Positions 34,669 to 43,879 of a stretch of 64,000 nucleotides of DNA are shown here, piece after piece. A program made the position numbers and the translations under genes. Numbering within the stretch: position 1 is the first letter of the stretch; each line of letters opens with the position of its first letter. The notes below the pieces were generated by a model. The model saw only the letters and a program-made list of their open reading frames with translations, was not told the origin of the DNA and did no database searches. Source of the stretch: Paraburkholderia flava (GTDB taxonomy: Bacteria; Pseudomonadota; Gammaproteobacteria; Burkholderiales; Burkholderiaceae); contig NZ_SMRO01000001.1 of the NCBI RefSeq assembly GCF_004359985.1, forward strand, positions 1,178,001-1,242,000, in the 5' to 3' direction.

Positions 34669-34989
34669 ATGAACAAAGCTACGTTTCTGGCTGTGCAGCT
34701 GAATGTCGAAGACGTCACCGCATCGCCGGGCCTGGTCGAACTGCTGAACGCCCATCTCGTTTTTTCCGCGGACGTCGCCGAAGCCGCCGACGCACTGGTT
34801 CAACTGGCCAGCGTCACGCGGCTCGCGAGCGGCATCGAAGCCACCGTCGAAATCCCCGCCATCGCCATCGAACGGCTGCGCGAAGCGCTGGACGCGCTCA
34901 GCAGCTACGACGAGTCGTGGCTATTCGCGCTCGAACCGAGCCGCGCGCTGTTCGACGGACTCTCGAACCGCCACCGCACCCTGCACTGA
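34669..34989 (+). CDS. conserved hypothetical protein
   Basis: A 106-residue soluble protein, rich in Ala, Leu and acidic residues, with helices at about 18-50 and 65-80 and a strand 'SGIEATVEIPAIAIE' between. No family recognised. A strong CGGAGGA site lies 8 bp before the ATG, and a good promoter lies 70 bp upstream. It is followed on the same strand, after 111 bp, by the DUF2968 gene. Confidence 0.6.
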   Translation: MNKATFLAVQLNVEDVTASPGLVELLNAHLVFSADVAEAADALVQLASVTRLASGIEATVEIPAIAIERLREALDALSSYDESWLFALEPSRALFDGLSNRHRTLH

Positions 34990-35100
34990 AGCGCACCGCA
35001 ATCCGAAGCGGTGCCGCTGCGCATCGCCCACCGGCCAGAGGCCGGGTCCGGTCGCCGCCGGACACCGAATTTCGAGGGCACGTCACATAAAGGAACTGCG

Positions 35101-35820
35101 ATGAAAAATCTCCTGAACCGGCGCAGCACGCTGCTCGCCAACGGTACCGCCCATCTGGTCCCAGTCGTCCGGGACGATGGATCGGCCTCTGCCGAGGAGG
35201 ACGCCACCGCGCAGGCGTCGACGACCACCGAGCCGATGCGGCCCGTCACGACGCTGAGGCCGGTACCGGTCGTACCGTCGCAGGTGAACGGTCGCGCGGT
35301 GCAGATGGCGGACAGCGCCGAGGTCGAATGGCTCGCGTCCGAAGAAGCGCTGTCGCCGTTCCGGGTCTTTCGCAGCTTCGAGTATTCGGTGAGCCTGCTG
35401 TTTCACGCGAAGGAGCTGACGTACTACATCGTGATGTACCAGAACAACGTGCTGTGGCGCGCGCTGAAGGCCGTCGAACTGGAGACGGCGGAGGCGGTGT
35501 TCCATCATTTTGAGGAGCAGGCTGCGCGGCTTGCCGACGGCGAGACACGCCGCGCGCAACTCGAAGCGCAGAACGAACAACTCGCGCGGATGATCGCGCA
35601 TTCGGAGGCGCAGGCCGAGCGGCTGCGCAACGATCTGCAGCGCGGCAGCGCGCAGGAGCAGACGGTGTCGAACCGGCAGCATCAGGTGCGCAAGGAAGTC
35701 GCGCAGCTGGAAGCGCAGCGCGTTGCCGCGCAGGCGCAGTTGAACAAGATGCATCGGCAGATTCATCAACTGAATCTGACCAACAACGAAGTGCTGCCAC
35801 ATCTGCCGACGAACCGGTAG
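35101..35820 (+). CDS. DUF2968 domain protein
   Basis: A 239-residue protein of a Burkholderiaceae family of unknown function. The N-terminal ~70 residues look disordered. The middle (about 75-130) is the conserved core, 'VEWLASEEALSPFRVFRSFEYSVS' then 'YYIVMYQNNVLWRAL'. The C-terminal ~100 residues are a long Gln/Glu/Arg-rich coiled coil. AAAGGAAC precedes the ATG. A very strong terminator follows. Confidence 0.75.
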   Translation: MKNLLNRRSTLLANGTAHLVPVVRDDGSASAEEDATAQASTTTEPMRPVTTLRPVPVVPSQVNGRAVQMADSAEVEWLASEEALSPFRVFRSFEYSVSLLFHAKELTYYIVMYQNNVLWRALKAVELETAEAVFHHFEEQAARLADGETRRAQLEAQNEQLARMIAHSEAQAERLRNDLQRGSAQEQTVSNRQHQVRKEVAQLEAQRVAAQAQLNKMHRQIHQLNLTNNEVLPHLPTNR

Positions 35821-35863
35821 CGGGCTGCATTGCAGCGGCTTCAACGTAAAACGGCTCGGCCAG

Positions 35864-35903
35864 AAACGGCTCGGCCCGGGAGATCCCGGGCCGAGCCGTT
35901 TCT
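35864..35903 (+). terminator. strong intrinsic terminator
   Basis: A 17-bp perfect stem: AAACGGCTCGGCCCGGG, loop AGAT, then its reverse complement, ending in TTTCT. A partial copy of the left arm (AAAACGGCTCGGCC) sits just upstream at 35849. It can serve both the DUF2968 gene and the convergent DUF4148 gene. Confidence 0.85.
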
Positions 35904-35950
35904 ACTTCAGGGCTGCCGCGTCGTACCGGCGCCCGTCACTGCTTCGCCGA

Positions 35951-36274
35951 TTAGTGGCCGAAGTACACCGATTGCACGTTGGTCGTCGGGACGATCGTAC
36001 GGGCACCGCCTTGCGACGAACCGCTGGTCGATGCGCCGTAGCCGCTGGTATCGGCTTGCGCGACGGCCTTCTGTTCGTCGACGCGACGTTGAGCGGCCTG
36101 AATGTTGTTCGGGTAATCGTTTTGCTCACCGAGCGGGTTGTAACCCGCCTTTTCCAGCTGGACCAGTTCGGCGCGGACTTGCGCGCGGGTCACCGGCTGG
36201 TTCGATTGAGCGAACGAGGCCACCGGAGCGGCGATAAGGGTAGCGATAGCAACTGCACGGATCAGGGATTTCAT
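35951..36274 (-). CDS. DUF4148 domain periplasmic protein
   Basis: A 107-residue secreted protein. A signal peptide (about 1-22) ends 'ASFAQ'. The mature part carries the DUF4148 block 'TRAQVRAELVQLEKAGYNP' followed by 'DYPNNIQAAQRRV'. A Ser/Gly-rich segment and 'YFGH' end it. The family is very common in Burkholderia and its function is unknown. A good AGGTTA ribosome site precedes the ATG. Confidence 0.88.
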   Translation of the reverse strand: MKSLIRAVAIATLIAAPVASFAQSNQPVTRAQVRAELVQLEKAGYNPLGEQNDYPNNIQAAQRRVDEQKAVAQADTSGYGASTSGSSQGGARTIVPTTNVQSVYFGH

Positions 36275-36471
36275 GATTAACCTCCAGACTTTGTTAGTTC
36301 GCTGCGACTCATGTCTTAAGCGATTGATTACAGTCTAGGCAATCGACATCTAAGGGAAAACCCCTGTTTGGATGATTCTCTGTTCCTGGATTTGAAACAA
36401 TGCCGGCATGGTTTCGGCCCCTAACGACGGGCTATCGCAACAATAGCCCGCAACGCCACCCACACCGTCGG

Positions 36472-36518
36472 GGCATAAAAACGTTCGGGGCGGCGAGGCC
36501 ACGCCTCGCCGCCCCGAA
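36472..36518 (-). terminator. intrinsic terminator of gnd
   Basis: On the minus strand a 16-bp perfect stem (TTCGGGGCGGCGAGGC with its complement) around a 3-base loop is followed by CGTTTTTATG. It lies 40 bp past the gnd stop. A second hairpin, GGGCTAT/ATAGCCC, sits at 36429-36449. Confidence 0.88.
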
Positions 36519-36557
36519 TATTTCAGACGCTGGTTTTGTGAACCTTAACGCCGCCGC

Positions 36558-37967
36558 TCAGGACCAGTTCGCGTGGAAGCTGCCTGGCTTGTCGGTACGC
36601 TCGAACGTGTGCGCGCCGAAGAAGTCGCGCTGTGCCTGCACGAGATTGGCCGGCAAACGTGCCGACCGGTAGCCGTCGAAGTACGCGATCGCCGACGAGA
36701 ACGTCGGCACCGGCACGCCCGCCGCAATCGCCGCGGTCACCACGTCACGCAGCGCGGCCTGGTAGTTCGAAGCGATATCGCGGAAGTACGGATCGAGCAG
36801 CAGGTTCGCGAGCGCCGGATCCTTCGCGTACGCGTCGGTGATTTTCTGCAGGAAGCGCGCGCGGATGATGCAGCCCGCCCGGAAGATCTTCGCGATCGTG
36901 CCGAACTGCAGATCCCACTTGTACTCTTCCGACGCGGCGCGCAGTTGCGCGAAACCCTGCGCGTACGAGATCACCTTGCTGAAGTACAGCGCACGGCGCA
37001 CGGCTTCGATGAACGCGTTGCGGTCGCCTGTGAACGGCTTCGCGGCCGGCCCTTCGATGACCTTGCTCGCCGCGACGCGCTGATCCTTCAGCGACGACAG
37101 CACGCGCGCGAACACCGATTCGGTGATGAGCGGCAGCGGCACGCCGAGATCGAGCGCGTTCTGGCTCGTCCACTTGCCGGTGCCCTTCTGCGCGGCACGG
37201 TCGAGAATCACGTCGACGAGATCCTGCCCCGTCTCGTCGTCCTTCTTGCCGAAGATCTTCGACGTGATCTCGATCAGGTAGCTGTCGAGTTCGCCGGTGT
37301 TCCATTCGGTGTAGACGCTGCCCAGTTCCGCATTCGACAGGCCTAGCACCTGCTTGAGCACCGCGTAGCTTTCGGCGATCAGCTGCATGTCGCCGTACTC
37401 GATGCCGTTGTGGACCATCTTCACGAAGTGGCCCGCGCCGTCCGGGCCCATGTACGCGACGCACGGGTCGCCGTCCGGTGCCTTCGCGGCGATTTCGGTG
37501 AGGATCGGTGCGACCAGGTCGTATGCGTCGCGCGGGCCGCCCGGCATGATCGACGGGCCTTTCAGCGCGCCCTCTTCGCCACCCGACACGCCGGTGCCGA
37601 TGAAGTGCAGACCGGCCTTCGCCAGCTCCTGGTTGCGGCGGATGGTGTCGGTGAAATGCGTGTTGCCGCCGTCGATCAGGATATCGCCCTGGTCGAGCAG
37701 CGGCTTCAGCGATGCGATCGTCGCATCGGTCGGTGCGCCGGCTTTCACCATCAGCAGGATGCGGCGCGGTTTTTCCAGCGACGCGACGAATTCTTCCAGC
37801 GTGAAGGCCGGCACCAGCTTGCGATCGGGGAATTCCGCGATCAGCTCGTCGGTCTTTTCGCGGCTGCGGTTGTACACGGAAACCGCGTGCCCGCGGCTCT
37901 CGATGTTGAGCGCCAGATTGCGGCCCATGACCGCCATCCCCACCACGCCGATTGCCTGCTTGCCCAT
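36558..37967 (-). CDS. gnd: 6-phosphogluconate dehydrogenase, decarboxylating
   Basis: A 469-residue enzyme, standard length, converting 6-phosphogluconate to ribulose 5-phosphate with NADP+ in the pentose phosphate pathway. It has the N-terminal Rossmann motif '[10 protein letters not shown]', '[18 protein letters not shown]', the catalytic '[13 protein letters not shown]' (Lys and Asn) and an all-helical C-terminal domain. The start '[10 protein letters not shown]' has GGAGAG upstream; the frame is open further up but lacks a site. Single-gene unit with a strong terminator. Confidence 0.95.
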   Translation of the reverse strand: MGKQAIGVVGMAVMGRNLALNIESRGHAVSVYNRSREKTDELIAEFPDRKLVPAFTLEEFVASLEKPRRILLMVKAGAPTDATIASLKPLLDQGDILIDGGNTHFTDTIRRNQELAKAGLHFIGTGVSGGEEGALKGPSIMPGGPRDAYDLVAPILTEIAAKAPDGDPCVAYMGPDGAGHFVKMVHNGIEYGDMQLIAESYAVLKQVLGLSNAELGSVYTEWNTGELDSYLIEITSKIFGKKDDETGQDLVDVILDRAAQKGTGKWTSQNALDLGVPLPLITESVFARVLSSLKDQRVAASKVIEGPAAKPFTGDRNAFIEAVRRALYFSKVISYAQGFAQLRAASEEYKWDLQFGTIAKIFRAGCIIRARFLQKITDAYAKDPALANLLLDPYFRDIASNYQAALRDVVTAAIAAGVPVPTFSSAIAYFDGYRSARLPANLVQAQRDFFGAHTFERTDKPGSFHANWS

Positions 37968-38141
37968 GTGAACTCTCCAATTCCAGAAAACGGGATGCCC
38001 GGTCGCGGATGCTGGCGACGGGGCGTCGAGGATGAAAGGATAAAAGAAATGCCCGGCGACCGCTTGTTTGCTGTCATGCGGCGCGGCCGCATCTTGCAGC
38101 ACGCCCGCATCGCACGCCCCGCGCGTGGGCAGCAGACGGGC

Positions 38142-38756
38142 TCAGCGGCGCCGCAGCACGAGGCTGAAATTATTCGCGGGCATCGCGACCGGTTCGCCGC
38201 ACGCGAAGCCCACTGCATCGCCGAGCGCGACGACCGCTTCCATGTCGCGCACGCCCCAGAGCGGATTGCGGTCGCGCAATTGCAGATCGAAGGCTTCATT
38301 GCCCGGCGACGTATGCGCGCCGTGTCGCTTGTACGGCCCGTACAGGAACAGCACGCCGCGTTCGCCGAGCACGCGCGCGGCGCCGTCGAACAGCGCCTGC
38401 GCCGCGCTCCACGGCGAGATATGCAGCATGTTGATGCAGACGATCGCATCGGCACGCTCGATGCCCCACGGCAACCGCTCCACGTCGAGATCAAGCGGCG
38501 GCCGCACGTTCGTAATGCCGGTGTGCGCGATCCATGCGGTAATCGATTCGCGCGCACGCGGATCCGCATCGCTCGGCTGCCAGTCGACCTGCGGTAACGC
38601 GGCGGCAAAACGCATCGCGTGTTCGCCGCTGCCGCTCGCGATTTCGAGCACGCGCGCCGCCGGCGGCAGCGCGTCGCGCAGCACCGCGAGAATCGGTTCG
38701 CCGTTGCGTTGCGCGGAGGGGGAATATTGCCGGAGGTCGGTCATCAAATCGGTCAT
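38142..38756 (-). CDS. DUF938 SAM-dependent methyltransferase-like protein
   Basis: A 204-residue class I methyltransferase fold. The family signature 'QYSPSAQRNGEPILAVL' is near the N-terminus, followed by the SAM-binding 'VLEIASGSGEHA' (about residues 35-46) and 'NMLHISPW'. Substrate unknown. The ATG overlaps the stop of the upstream pyridoxamine-oxidase-like gene (TGATG), so the two are cotranscribed; a second Met four codons in is an alternative start. Confidence 0.82.
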   Translation of the reverse strand: MTDLMTDLRQYSPSAQRNGEPILAVLRDALPPAARVLEIASGSGEHAMRFAAALPQVDWQPSDADPRARESITAWIAHTGITNVRPPLDLDVERLPWGIERADAIVCINMLHISPWSAAQALFDGAARVLGERGVLFLYGPYKRHGAHTSPGNEAFDLQLRDRNPLWGVRDMEAVVALGDAVGFACGEPVAMPANNFSLVLRRR

Positions 38757-39361
38757 CAGTAGAGGCTCGTGCGAACGCGTTCGGGCAGATCGCGGTCGTA
38801 AGCCTGCGCGTCGAACGACGGGCCGCTCAGCCGCCGCAGGATCTCGCCGGTACTCGGCAGCCGCGTCCGCTCGATGTGATGCGTCGGATCCCACAGCTTC
38901 GAGCGGGCGACCGCTTTCGAGCAATGAAAGTACACCGCGTCGACGTCGACGATCAGCACCGTGCGCGGCAGCTTGCCGTCCACCTCGAATTGCCGCAACC
39001 ACTCGGGGTCGGCGGTGATGCGTCCGCGACCGTTCACGCGCAACGTTTCGCCGACGCCCGGCACGACGAACAGCAACGCAAGATGCGGCTCGCGGATTAC
39101 GTTGCGCAGGCTGTCGATGCGATTGTTGCCCGGGCGGTCGGGAAGCGCGAGCGTGCGCTCGTCGACGATCCGCACGAAGCCCGGCATATCGCCGCGCGGC
39201 GAGCAGTCGAGTCCTTCGGGACCGGCAGTAGCGAGCACGGCGAACGGCGCGTGTTCGATGAACAGCCGATAGTCTTCGTTGACGTACGGAATTTCCTTGC
39301 GCACCGAGCGTTCGTGCGGCTCGCCGTAGAGGGCTTCGAGTTCTTCGAGCGTCGTCAGCAT
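38756..39361 (-). CDS. pyridoxamine 5'-phosphate oxidase family flavoprotein
   Basis: A 201-residue split-barrel FMN protein. The N-terminal half has 'IPYVNEDYRLFIEHAPFAVLATAGPEGLDCSPRGD' spread over about residues 24-58, and 'LPDRPGNNRIDSLRNV' near residue 74, which is the FMN-binding pattern of the MSMEG_1061-type subgroup. Real PdxH is distinct; the substrate here is unknown. It is the first gene of a two-gene unit with the DUF938 gene. Confidence 0.83.
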   Translation of the reverse strand: MLTTLEELEALYGEPHERSVRKEIPYVNEDYRLFIEHAPFAVLATAGPEGLDCSPRGDMPGFVRIVDERTLALPDRPGNNRIDSLRNVIREPHLALLFVVPGVGETLRVNGRGRITADPEWLRQFEVDGKLPRTVLIVDVDAVYFHCSKAVARSKLWDPTHHIERTRLPSTGEILRRLSGPSFDAQAYDRDLPERVRTSLY

Positions 39362-39461
39362 GAGGGCTCCTGGTGGGCGCCTGGTTATCGGCGACGGTTT
39401 CCCGGCACCGCGCGATTCGAGCCGTGATTATCGACGATCCGCGGGTTGCGCAGTGCGCGAC

Positions 39462-40319
39462 TTAATCAGCGGCAAGCAATCCCGCGAGTGCGGTCAATGT
39501 CGGCGCGCACGGCGCTTCGACCTTCAGCGTCAGCAGCGGATCGGCCCGCGTGCGGCCGAGATTCAGCACCGCGATCGGCTTGCCCATCTTCTGCGCCCAC
39601 ACGCAGAAGCGGTAGCCCGAATACACCATCAACGACGACCCGACGACGAGCACCGCATCCGCTGCTTCAAGCGCCTGCGTCGCGGCATCGACGCGCTCGC
39701 GCGGCACGCTCTCGCCGAAGAACACCACCGCAGGTTTCAGCAGTCCGCCGCACACGGGACATGCGGGCACGCGAAACGAGCCAAGGTCGTGCCACTCCAG
39801 ATGCGCATCGCCGTCGGCTGCAGGTTCGGCGATCGCATCGAGCAGGCCCGGATTGTCCGCGATCAGCGTGTGCTGGATCGCCGCGCGCGCATGATGCGCG
39901 CCGCAGTCGAGACACGTCACGCCGTCAATCCCACCGTGCAGTTCGATCACGCGCTGACTGCCCGCGCGTTGATGCAATCCGTCGACGTTCTGCGTCACCA
40001 GCGTCGGTACGTGACCCGCCGCTTCGAGACGCGCGAGCGCGACGTGCGCGTCGTTCGGTTGTGCGTCGGCGACGACCGGCCAACCGACCGTGCTGCGCGC
40101 CCAATAACGTTGCCGGGAGGCCACCGAGCCGAGGAATTCCTGCAGCGTGATCGGCGGCGAACGCTTCCACTCGCCGTTCTCGTCGCGATAGCCGGGGATA
40201 CCTGAATCCGTGCTGATGCCCGCGCCGGTCAGCACGAACAGCCGCGGATGACGCTGCACGAAGTCGTGCAGGTCGGCGAGCATCGGTACATCGGCGGGAG
40301 CGAACGGCATCAGGGTCAT
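39462..40319 (-). CDS. Sir2-family NAD-dependent protein deacylase
   Basis: A 285-residue sirtuin. The NAD-binding motif 'TGAGISTDSGIPGYRD' is at 31-46, 'TQNVDGLH' at 109-116, catalytic His128 in 'ELHGG', and a structural zinc site Cys136/Cys139 and Cys187/Cys190. It removes acyl groups from lysines in the cytoplasm. The layout matches class II sirtuins, as in SIRT4-like bacterial proteins. The start is taken at 'MTLMPFAP'; a Met three codons later is possible and no site is clear. An oxidoreductase-like gene lies 40 bp upstream on the same strand. Confidence 0.9.
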   Translation of the reverse strand: MTLMPFAPADVPMLADLHDFVQRHPRLFVLTGAGISTDSGIPGYRDENGEWKRSPPITLQEFLGSVASRQRYWARSTVGWPVVADAQPNDAHVALARLEAAGHVPTLVTQNVDGLHQRAGSQRVIELHGGIDGVTCLDCGAHHARAAIQHTLIADNPGLLDAIAEPAADGDAHLEWHDLGSFRVPACPVCGGLLKPAVVFFGESVPRERVDAATQALEAADAVLVVGSSLMVYSGYRFCVWAQKMGKPIAVLNLGRTRADPLLTLKVEAPCAPTLTALAGLLAAD

Positions 40320-40359
40320 GAGCGGAAACCGGCAGGGACGAACGAATGCGCGTACACGG

Positions 40360-40578
40360 TCAGCCTTTTTTGCGCTTCGGCTGCTGCGCCTGTGTTTGCG
40401 GATGACGAGCCTCCCACGCAGCCAGCGCGACGCGATAGCGATCCAGCGCATCTTCGTACAGATCGAACACGCACGGCTCGCAACCGCTGCGGCAGCAGTC
40501 GTCGAGGCCCGGCTGTTGAGGCGGCTCGGGACGCGGATCGTCTACGACAACAGGTTGGGCGGGTGAAGGCTTCGGCAC
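40360..40578 (-). CDS. oxidoreductase-like domain protein (Cys-rich, small)
   Basis: A 72-residue protein with the compact block 'PGLDDCCRSGCEPCVFDLYEDAL' spread over residues 24-46: four close cysteines followed by an acidic Tyr motif. This is the 'oxidoreductase-like' N-terminal domain seen in bacteria and in mitochondrial OXLD1-type proteins. Function unproven; the cysteines suggest metal or redox chemistry. The ends are Pro-rich and Lys-rich. It is probably cotranscribed with the sirtuin gene. Confidence 0.75.
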   Translation of the reverse strand: MPKPSPAQPVVVDDPRPEPPQQPGLDDCCRSGCEPCVFDLYEDALDRYRVALAAWEARHPQTQAQQPKRKKG

Positions 40579-40695
40579 GGCAGCAAAACGGGATGAGGTG
40601 TGCGGGTGGAACGGGACGGCTCAGGCGACCAGTATATGACGGGCCGCCAAACGCCGTCCGACCGCAAACGCATGCAGACGCACGCGCGCAAAACC

Positions 40696-41454
40696 TCAAC
40701 CGCGCCCGACGAACGGCATCTTGGTCGCCATGATCGTCATGAACTGCACGTTGGTCGCGAGCGGCAGATCGGCCATATGCAGCACGGCATCGGCGACGTG
40801 CTCGACGTCCATCAGCGGCTCGACGGCGATCTCACCGTTCGCCTGGATGATGCCACGTGCCATCCGCTCGGCCATCTCGGTCGCCGCGTTGCCGATATCG
40901 ATCTGCCCGCAGACGATGTCGTAAGGCCGGCCGTCGAGCGATACCGATTTCGTGAGCCCGGTGATCGCGTGCTTGGTCGCCGTGTACGCGATGCTGTACG
41001 GACGCGGCGCATGCGCGGAAATCGAGCCGTTGTTGATGATGCGGCCGCCGCGTGGCGACTGCGTTTTCATCAGGCCAAATGCAGCGCGCGTACACAGGAA
41101 TACGCCGGTCAGATTGGTATCGACGACGGAGCGCCAGTCGTCGATGGAAAGCTCGTCGATCTCGACGGGCGGCGCACTGCGGCCCGCGTTGTTGAACAGC
41201 ACGTCGAGGCGCCCGTAGCGCGTGCGGATCGTGTCGAACAGCGCGGCGACGCTCGCGGCGTCCGTCACATCGCAAGCCACCGCGAACGCATCTTCACCGC
41301 GCTGCTGTGCTTCGTTCGCGAGCGCCTCGAGCGGTGCCGCGCGACGCCCTGTGAGCACCACCGTGTAGCCGTGCGCGAGCAGCTTGCGCGCACTCGCGAG
41401 GCCGATGCCGCTGCCGGCGCCGGTCACGAGCGCGATCTTTTTCGAATCAGTCAC
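40696..41454 (-). CDS. short-chain dehydrogenase/reductase
   Basis: A 252-residue classical SDR, cytosolic, using NAD(P). 'TGAGSGIG' is at 11-18, 'NNAG' at 88-91, and the catalytic Ser144, Tyr157 and Lys161 are in place (YTATK). The start is GTG: AAGGAG lies 7 bp upstream, whereas the nearest ATG gives an out-of-place leader. Substrate unknown. It follows the binding-protein and D-amino-acid dehydrogenase genes on the same strand, but with a 91-bp gap. Confidence 0.85.
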   Translation of the reverse strand: MTDSKKIALVTGAGSGIGLASARKLLAHGYTVVLTGRRAAPLEALANEAQQRGEDAFAVACDVTDAASVAALFDTIRTRYGRLDVLFNNAGRSAPPVEIDELSIDDWRSVVDTNLTGVFLCTRAAFGLMKTQSPRGGRIINNGSISAHAPRPYSIAYTATKHAITGLTKSVSLDGRPYDIVCGQIDIGNAATEMAERMARGIIQANGEIAVEPLMDVEHVADAVLHMADLPLATNVQFMTIMATKMPFVGRG

Positions 41455-41545
41455 AACATGTCTCCTTGCGGACGGAATACAAACGGAATGCAGACAGAAT
41501 CCAGGCAAAAACGTCCGCGTCCCGCGACATGCGTGACTGCCCGAT

Positions 41546-42472
41546 TCAGTCGAGCGCCCGGTCGTTCGGGTTCGCGAACAGCGATTTCATATCCGCGGAC
41601 AGCGGATAGTTCAGGTTGATGCCCTTCGGCGGAATGGGTTGCATGAACCACGTCTGATACATCGACGCGGCTTCGCCCGATTTCTGCAGCCGCACGATCA
41701 CGCCGTCGACGAGCGTCTTGAAGCCGGGATCGTCCTTGCGGAACATACAGCCGTACACCTCGGACATCGGCGGCGTGCCGGTGATCAGATAATCGTCCGG
41801 GTCCGCTTCCTTCGCCCTCGCACCATACAGCAGCGGATCGTCCATCACAAATGCAACCGCGCGGCCGCTCTTCACGTTGAGGAATGACTCCGCGTGATCC
41901 TTCGCGCTGATGACACTCATCTTCATCCCTTTCTCGACGTTCATCTGCCGCAGCAACCGCTCCTCCGACGTGCCCGCCGTCGTCACGACCGTCTTGCCCG
42001 CGAGATCGGAAAAGTCCTTCACACCCGACGATTTCTTCACGATCATCCGCACGCCGTACTGGAAGAAGCTGTTCGAAAACGCAACCTGGTTATCGCGTTC
42101 CTTCGTGTGCGTGGTCGAGCCGCATTCGATATCGATCGTGCCGTTCTGCACGACCGGTATGCGGTTCTGCGACGTGATCGGTATTTCCTTCACCTTGATG
42201 TCGGGCCGCTTCAATTCCTTGCGGATCTCGTCGACGATCTTCAGCGCGATCGCCTGCGAATAGCCGATGGTGTTCTGGTTCTCGTCGTAGTACGAGAACG
42301 GCACCGACGATTCGCGCACGCCGAGCGAGATCACGCCGGTGTCGCGGATTTTCTTCAGCGTCGCGCTTTGTTCCTGCGCTTGTGCTTGTGTCTGCGCCTG
42401 CGCATTGCCGAGGCCGGCGATAGTGAGTGCGCATCCTGTTGCGATCGTGGTCAATGCTCCTGCGAATTTCAT
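41546..42472 (-). CDS. ABC transporter substrate-binding protein, glutamate/aspartate type
   Basis: A 308-residue periplasmic binding protein, SBP family 3 (GltI-like). The signal peptide ends near residue 26 (GNAQAQ) and is followed by a short Gln/Ala repeat. Family blocks: '[18 protein letters not shown]', '[17 protein letters not shown]' and '[13 protein letters not shown]'. AGGAG precedes the ATG. No permease or ATPase lies nearby. It sits 54 bp after a D-amino-acid dehydrogenase gene, suggesting import and oxidation of an amino acid as one unit. Confidence 0.87.
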   Translation of the reverse strand: MKFAGALTTIATGCALTIAGLGNAQAQTQAQAQEQSATLKKIRDTGVISLGVRESSVPFSYYDENQNTIGYSQAIALKIVDEIRKELKRPDIKVKEIPITSQNRIPVVQNGTIDIECGSTTHTKERDNQVAFSNSFFQYGVRMIVKKSSGVKDFSDLAGKTVVTTAGTSEERLLRQMNVEKGMKMSVISAKDHAESFLNVKSGRAVAFVMDDPLLYGARAKEADPDDYLITGTPPMSEVYGCMFRKDDPGFKTLVDGVIVRLQKSGEAASMYQTWFMQPIPPKGINLNYPLSADMKSLFANPNDRALD

Positions 42473-42526
42473 TGTCTCCTCCTTGAGGTTTGCCTGTTGT
42501 TCGTGAGTTTGCTTGATCTGGTGAAG

Positions 42527-43774
42527 CTATCGCCGCAACGAGTACGCAGCGAGGTCGACCGGCGGCGTGCGGCCCGCGATGGCCTCTGCAACCGCTCGCG
42601 CACTGCCGCACGCAAGCGTGAAACCCAGTGCGCCGTGCCCGGTGTTCAGCCACAGATTGCGGTACGGCGTCGCGCCGAGCAGCGGTTTGCTGTCCGGTGT
42701 CGCCGGGCGATGGCCGCACCACGTGCGCGCCGCCATGTAATCGCCTGCGCCGGGAAACATTTCCTGCGCGTGGCGTGCAAGCAGCGCGAGCCGCGCAATG
42801 CGTTGCCCGAGGTCCATGCCCGCGATCTCGACCATCCCCGCGACACGCAGCCGCGCACCGAGCGGCGCGTACACCACCTTGCGATGCAGATCGGTCACGC
42901 TGACGCGCGGCGCACGCGGCGGCGGTGCATCGAGCGTCAGACTGTAGCCGGTCAGCGGATAGATCGGCAGACGTACGCCTAACGTATTGAGCAGCGGCAC
43001 GCTGCCGTTGCCGAGCGCGACGACGAACGCATCCGCGCGCACGTCGCCGCGTGGCGTACGCGCGGCGATCACGCTGCCGTTCGGCGCGACGAGTTCGCTG
43101 ACCGGCATCGCATAGCGGATCGTCACGCGATAGCGCCGCTGCAGCACGTCCGCGAGCGCCACGCCGAAGCGATGACAGTCGCCTGCTTCTTCCGACGGTG
43201 TATGGATACCGCCCGCGAGCAACGGCTGCGCATCCGCGAGCGCGGGTTCCAGCGCGACGCATGCAGCCGCGTCGAGCGCGTGTTGCTCGACGCCTGCGGC
43301 AACCAGCTGTTCCATCCTCCGACGCGCACGTTCGAACTCAACCGGATCGCGGTACACGACGAGCTTGCCGTTGCGCACGTAGTCGAAATCGAGCGCTTCG
43401 TCGCGCACGAGCGCATGTAGCGCGTCGCGGCTCAATGCGCCGAGCGCGAGCAGTTCGACGGCGGTTCGACGCGCGCGATGTGTGCGACATGCGAGCAGAA
43501 ACGACACGCACCAGCGCCACTGCTGCACATCGAGCCGAGGCACGAAGCGCAACGCCGAATCGCGTTGCAGCAGCCATGCGGGTAGGTGCGGCAACACGGC
43601 AGGATCGGCGAGCGGCGCGACATAGCTGTAGCTCAACTGACCGCCGTTCGCGAAGCTGGCTTCGAGCGCCGCGCCCGCACGGCCTTCGAGCACGGTCACA
43701 TCGTGACCATCGCGGGCCAGGTAATAGGCCGTCGTCAATCCCACTACCCCTGCCCCGAGAACGCACACCTGCAT
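42527..43774 (-). CDS. FAD-dependent D-amino acid dehydrogenase
   Basis: A 415-residue DadA-type enzyme that oxidises D-amino acids to 2-oxo acids at the membrane face. The FAD motif 'VLGAGVVGLTTAYYLA' begins at residue 5; 'EASFANGGQLSYSYVAPL' and the late 'NTGHGALGFTLACGSA' are DadA-family blocks. The true DadA is usually near dadX, which is not here, so this may be a paralogue. The start is the Met of 'MQVCVLGAG'. It lies between a LysR gene (upstream) and an amino-acid binding protein (downstream). Confidence 0.87.
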   Translation of the reverse strand: MQVCVLGAGVVGLTTAYYLARDGHDVTVLEGRAGAALEASFANGGQLSYSYVAPLADPAVLPHLPAWLLQRDSALRFVPRLDVQQWRWCVSFLLACRTHRARRTAVELLALGALSRDALHALVRDEALDFDYVRNGKLVVYRDPVEFERARRRMEQLVAAGVEQHALDAAACVALEPALADAQPLLAGGIHTPSEEAGDCHRFGVALADVLQRRYRVTIRYAMPVSELVAPNGSVIAARTPRGDVRADAFVVALGNGSVPLLNTLGVRLPIYPLTGYSLTLDAPPPRAPRVSVTDLHRKVVYAPLGARLRVAGMVEIAGMDLGQRIARLALLARHAQEMFPGAGDYMAARTWCGHRPATPDSKPLLGATPYRNLWLNTGHGALGFTLACGSARAVAEAIAGRTPPVDLAAYSLRR

Positions 43775-43879
43775 GAGTCGGCCATCCGCTGAAATCAGTC
43801 GGCGCCAGTGTGGGATGCCGAAAACGGGCGGGCAAATCACCAGACGTGCAGCGTCATAACCTGCGGTTAAGGGTCGCGT

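Noticed and set aside
36429..36449. GGGCTAT/ATAGCCC hairpin as a separate terminator
   Set aside because: It lies beyond the much stronger gnd terminator and has no T-run in either direction, so I mention it only as a neighbour.
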